A DNA stretch of 64,000 bases, from NCBI RefSeq assembly GCF_007988825.1, contig NZ_BJUW01000012.1:29059-93058 (forward strand), written 5' to 3'. The stretch is from Microbacterium aerolatum (GTDB lineage Bacteria > Actinomycetota > Actinomycetes > Actinomycetales > Microbacteriaceae). Made by a program: the position numbers and the translations under genes. Every line of letters begins with the position of its first letter. Positions within the stretch are counted from its first letter, which is position 1. Of the stretch, positions 61,620 through 64,000 are shown one piece after another. The notes beneath the pieces are model-generated. The model was not told the DNA's origin, did no database searches, and was given only the letters and a program-made list of their open reading frames with translations.

Positions 61620-62428
61620 TGCCGTTCACGCCGAGCCATGCGGTCGTCGCGCTGCCGTTCGTGCGCACGCCGCTGGTTCCGGCGGCGATCGCGATCGGAG
61701 CGATGACTCCCGACCTGCCGCTGTTCGTGCGCGGGTTCGGCGTGACCTACTCGTTCACGCACACCTACGCGAACATCGTCTGGACGATGGTCATCGCCCT
61801 GGGCCTGTTCCTGCTCTGGCGGGTCGTGCTGCGACCGATCGCACCGGAGCTCTCGCCGCAGTGGGTGGCGCGTCGGCTGCCCGCCGACTGGGACATGCCG
61901 GCGGCGGATACGCTGAACGATGCCTTGGGGATCGGGCGGCGATGGACGCACGCTGTGTTGCTCGCGGCATCCCTGCTCATCGGCGTCATCTCGCACATCC
62001 TGTGGGATGAGTTCACGCACGAGGGCCGTCTCGGGTTGCAGCTCATGCCGGCGCTCGCCGAGCAGTGGGGGCCGCTGCAAGGGTTCAAGTGGTTGCAGCA
62101 CGGATCCAGCGTCATCGGCCTCGTGATCGTCGGCATCTGGGCGCTGCTCTGGCTTCGTCGCGCCGAGCCCCGCCCTGCTGTCGCCCGAACGACCTGGCCG
62201 TGGGTACGCGTGGTCTGGTGGCTGTCGCTGCCGATCATCCTCGTCGCCGCTTGGCTGATCGGCTATCTGACGCTCGGTCCGTTCACGGACGACTTCACGA
62301 TCCAGCACCTGGCGTATCGGTCACTGCCGCTGGCATCGGGCATCTGGGCGATGCTCACGCTCGCGCTGTGCGTGGCGCTCACCATTCTGGGGCGTCGGAA
62401 CCCCACGGGCGCGGCGCCGCGAAGCTGA
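61619..62428 (+). CDS. DUF4184 membrane protein
   Basis: 269 residues, about six helices. MPFTPSHAVVALPFVRTPL and AIGAMTPDLPLFVRGFG at the start are DUF4184 hallmarks, followed by SFTHTYANIV and ISHILWDEFTHEGR with His/Asp pairs that may bind metal, as in related YfiR/LexA-like or zinc-dependent membrane hydrolases. Function unknown. Coupled to tyrS; the last 50 bp overlap the opposite-strand CoA-transferase gene. Confidence 0.88.
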   Translation: MPFTPSHAVVALPFVRTPLVPAAIAIGAMTPDLPLFVRGFGVTYSFTHTYANIVWTMVIALGLFLLWRVVLRPIAPELSPQWVARRLPADWDMPAADTLNDALGIGRRWTHAVLLAASLLIGVISHILWDEFTHEGRLGLQLMPALAEQWGPLQGFKWLQHGSSVIGLVIVGIWALLWLRRAEPRPAVARTTWPWVRVVWWLSLPIILVAAWLIGYLTLGPFTDDFTIQHLAYRSLPLASGIWAMLTLALCVALTILGRRNPTGAAPRS

Positions 62429-63695
62429 ACCCGGGCAGCGCCGACCGCACAATCGTCAATGTTCGCCCGCTGATCGCGAAGTCCTGCATGTGATCGGCAG
62501 GGTCGATCTCACGGGGTGACGTCGGGACGGTGTGGCGCGGCAGTCCCAGCAGTTCGGCGGCGACGCGTCGGAGCGAGGTGCTCACCCGCCAGCTCCCACC
62601 CTCATCACGGCGTCTGCGGATCGCGGCGACGATACCGGCGGCGAGCAGATAGCCGGCGCTGTGATCCAGGGCCTGCGCGGGGAGCACTCCCGGAGTCTCG
62701 CCGTCCGGAGATTCGACCAGCGCGATACCGGATTCCGCCTGCACGAGGCTGTCGAAACCGGCGCGCTCGGGATACTCCGTGCCCCACGCGCTCAGCTGCG
62801 CAACGACCAGATGCGGATGCCGTTCGGCGAGAGCAGCGGGGGAGAGGCCAAGACGATCAAGAGCGGCAGGGCGATAGCCGAGCACGACGACGTCCGCGTG
62901 CGCGAGCAGCGTGCTCATCTCGGGGCTACGGGCATCGAGGATTGTGCTGCGCTTTCCGTGGCCGGTGTCCAGGTGCTGCCACTCCGGCTCCGGCAGATGG
63001 GGCGGATCGATGCGGAGCACGTCAGCACCGAGGAGCGCGAGAGTGCGCGTGCACACGGGGCCGGCGATCACGCGGGTGAGATCGAGGACCCGGATGCCGC
63101 GCAGCGGCGCGCCTGCTCGCGACTGGTGCGGCCGTGCCTGTGGCGCATCGCCGGCACGCCGGATATCGACGAGCGGCTGCTCACGGAGAGCGGCGTCGCG
63201 CGCGGGATTCTCGGGCGAGACGACGACGGCGAGGCCTCCCGCCGCCGAGATGCGCTGCGCGGATTCACGGGCGGATGCCGCGGCGAGCATCGCGCGGACC
63301 TCGTCCGCGCTCGCGTTCTGCGGGAGGTCGAGGGCGTCCAGAAGCGCTGCCGCATGGTGCGGGTAGTTGCCGTGAGTGCGGACCCACCAATCAGCAGTCG
63401 GCCAGAACCCTGAGTACGGCGACCAGACATCCGGCGCCTCGCCGTCGATGCGCAAGAACCGATCACTGCGGTAGGAGAGGGCGATGCGGTCCGCATCGAG
63501 CGCGGGCACAGCGTCGGTGCCGGTGGCGAGCAGGACCGACGCCACACTCGCCCACGCGAGTTCCGCCGTGGCCAGTCGGGAGGGGAGCGGCACAGCGGCG
63601 GCGGGGCCAGGAATGTCGTTGATCGAGCCCACCTCGATGCCCAGATCCTTCGCGACACGGGCGAGCACTGCGCGTCCGCAGTTCGTTGGGTCCAT
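62379..63695 (-). CDS. CoA-transferase family III (CaiB/BaiF) protein
   Basis: 438 residues. Family III formyl-CoA/carnitine-CoA-type transferase with LRGIRVLDLTRVIAGPVCTRTLALLGADVLRIDPP in the second half, DARSPEMSTLLAHADVVV with the active-site Asp region, and LSAWGTEYPERAGFDSLVQAESGIA. The N-terminal part (about 30-200) resembles another half of the family fold. ATG 63695 has TACGAT 6 nt upstream (minus strand, 63707-63702). Substrate unknown. The 3' end overlaps the DUF4184 gene tail-to-tail by 50 bp. Confidence 0.88.
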   Translation of the reverse strand: MDPTNCGRAVLARVAKDLGIEVGSINDIPGPAAAVPLPSRLATAELAWASVASVLLATGTDAVPALDADRIALSYRSDRFLRIDGEAPDVWSPYSGFWPTADWWVRTHGNYPHHAAALLDALDLPQNASADEVRAMLAAASARESAQRISAAGGLAVVVSPENPARDAALREQPLVDIRRAGDAPQARPHQSRAGAPLRGIRVLDLTRVIAGPVCTRTLALLGADVLRIDPPHLPEPEWQHLDTGHGKRSTILDARSPEMSTLLAHADVVVLGYRPAALDRLGLSPAALAERHPHLVVAQLSAWGTEYPERAGFDSLVQAESGIALVESPDGETPGVLPAQALDHSAGYLLAAGIVAAIRRRRDEGGSWRVSTSLRRVAAELLGLPRHTVPTSPREIDPADHMQDFAISGRTLTIVRSALPGFSFAAPRPWGSDAPEW

Positions 63696-63788
63696 GGCGC
63701 GATCGTACGCCGCTGGACAGGATTCCAGGCCTGACCGGGCACGTTCGCAGAACGCGGGATAGCGACACGCCCGGGAGTCGATCCGGAT

Positions 63789-63818
63789 TTGCCCGCTCCC
63801 GCGGATCCCGCGTAAGTT
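63789..63818 (+). promoter_or_regulatory. Strong promoter near the right edge
   Basis: TTGCCC (63789-63794), 18-nt spacer, TAAGTT (63813-63818). A second -35-like TTGACA (63979-63984) lies near the edge; its -10 would be past base 64000. Tandem promoters suggest a highly transcribed operon beyond the window. Confidence 0.6.
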
Positions 63819-63824
63819 ATTACT

Positions 63825-64000
63825 TGTTCGCCCCACAGGGTTGAGAAAGGGCCAAGGCTCAGCTCCCCTCAAGTGGCGGACCACCTCCCACACACAGAAC
63901 ATCACTTCGGTGAGATGCTGCGTGTGGGTTGCTCTGTGGTTCCGCAGATCACACACCGAGTTCACTCGGCGCGTCGATTTGACAAACGGAAGCCACGGGG
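63825..64000 (+). other. Untranslated structured region, possibly an rRNA operon leader
   Basis: No credible ORF. Contains a long hairpin at 63887-63928 (CCCACAC ... GTGTGGG outer arms, a CATC/GATG middle stem and a TTCG loop) and CCGAG-TTCA-CTCGG (63957-63970). With the promoters flanking it, this resembles an rRNA or other stable-RNA leader, but no rRNA sequence is reached. From 63696 to 64000 there is no other gene. Confidence 0.4.

Noticed and set aside
63825..64000. A tRNA or tmRNA gene
   Set aside because: No cloverleaf or tmRNA signature was found; only hairpins and promoters are visible.

Overview
The window comes from a high-GC actinobacterium, most likely Microbacterium or another Microbacteriaceae. 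The evidence is the G/C-rich third codon positions, frequent GTG/TTG starts, genes preceded by a -10 hexamer only 6-7 nt before the start codon (leaderless mRNAs), actinobacterial gene order (typA ... ferredoxin-dapC ... dapD/dapE ... DUF3117 ... tatB ... mrp) and many GGATGCC/GGCATCC heptamers. No phage, plasmid, IS element, CRISPR array or tRNA was found. It is chromosomal backbone, mostly housekeeping and biosynthesis.

Layout. 1-5.4 kb: a truncated MFS exporter, an ABC exporter, an SDR and a glycosyltransferase. 5.4-11.6 kb: NAD regulon nrtR-nadA-nadB-nadC-nifS on the minus strand, with long inverted-repeat elements, one of them in frame inside nadB. 11.6-16.4 kb: tandem glycine riboswitch and gcvT-gcvH-gcvP. 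16.5-22.3 kb: dipeptide/oligopeptide ABC importer and a PH-domain protein. 22.4-28.6 kb: CPBP protease, typA, glutaminase, MFS transporter. 28.0-31.7 kb: XRE regulator with azlCD, then ferredoxin and dapC. 31.8-38.3 kb: citrate synthase, DEAD-box helicase with a structured leader, divergent dapD/dapE, a PIG-V-like mannosyltransferase. 38.4-49.5 kb: DUF3117, a secreted SGND-repeat protein, O-methyltransferase, tatB, the mgtE-like/DUF1003/mrp operon, stress protein, hydrolase, YdcF, pepP, DUF3054, cupin, epimerase. 49.5-57.5 kb: an arginine-codon-rich leader ORF followed by argC-J-B-D-F, a membrane acyltransferase-like gene, and argH. 57.6-63.7 kb: SatD-like regulator, a MerR/aldo-keto reductase pair, tyrS, DUF4184 and a CoA-transferase. 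63.7-64 kb: a strong promoter and hairpins running off the window, possibly an rRNA operon leader.

How it works together. Nitrogen and amino-acid metabolism dominate: glycine cleavage under a glycine riboswitch, peptide import, glutaminase, branched-chain amino-acid export, diaminopimelate synthesis (dapC, D, E) and arginine synthesis. NAD synthesis is probably controlled by NrtR at a palindrome over the nadA start site.

The most interesting candidates are (1) a leaderless 30-codon ORF ending in clustered Arg codons just before argC, followed by mutually exclusive RNA helices, which looks like ribosome-mediated arginine attenuation; (2) the palindromic repeat family, one copy of which adds about 77 residues to NadB; and (3) the run of leaderless promoters.
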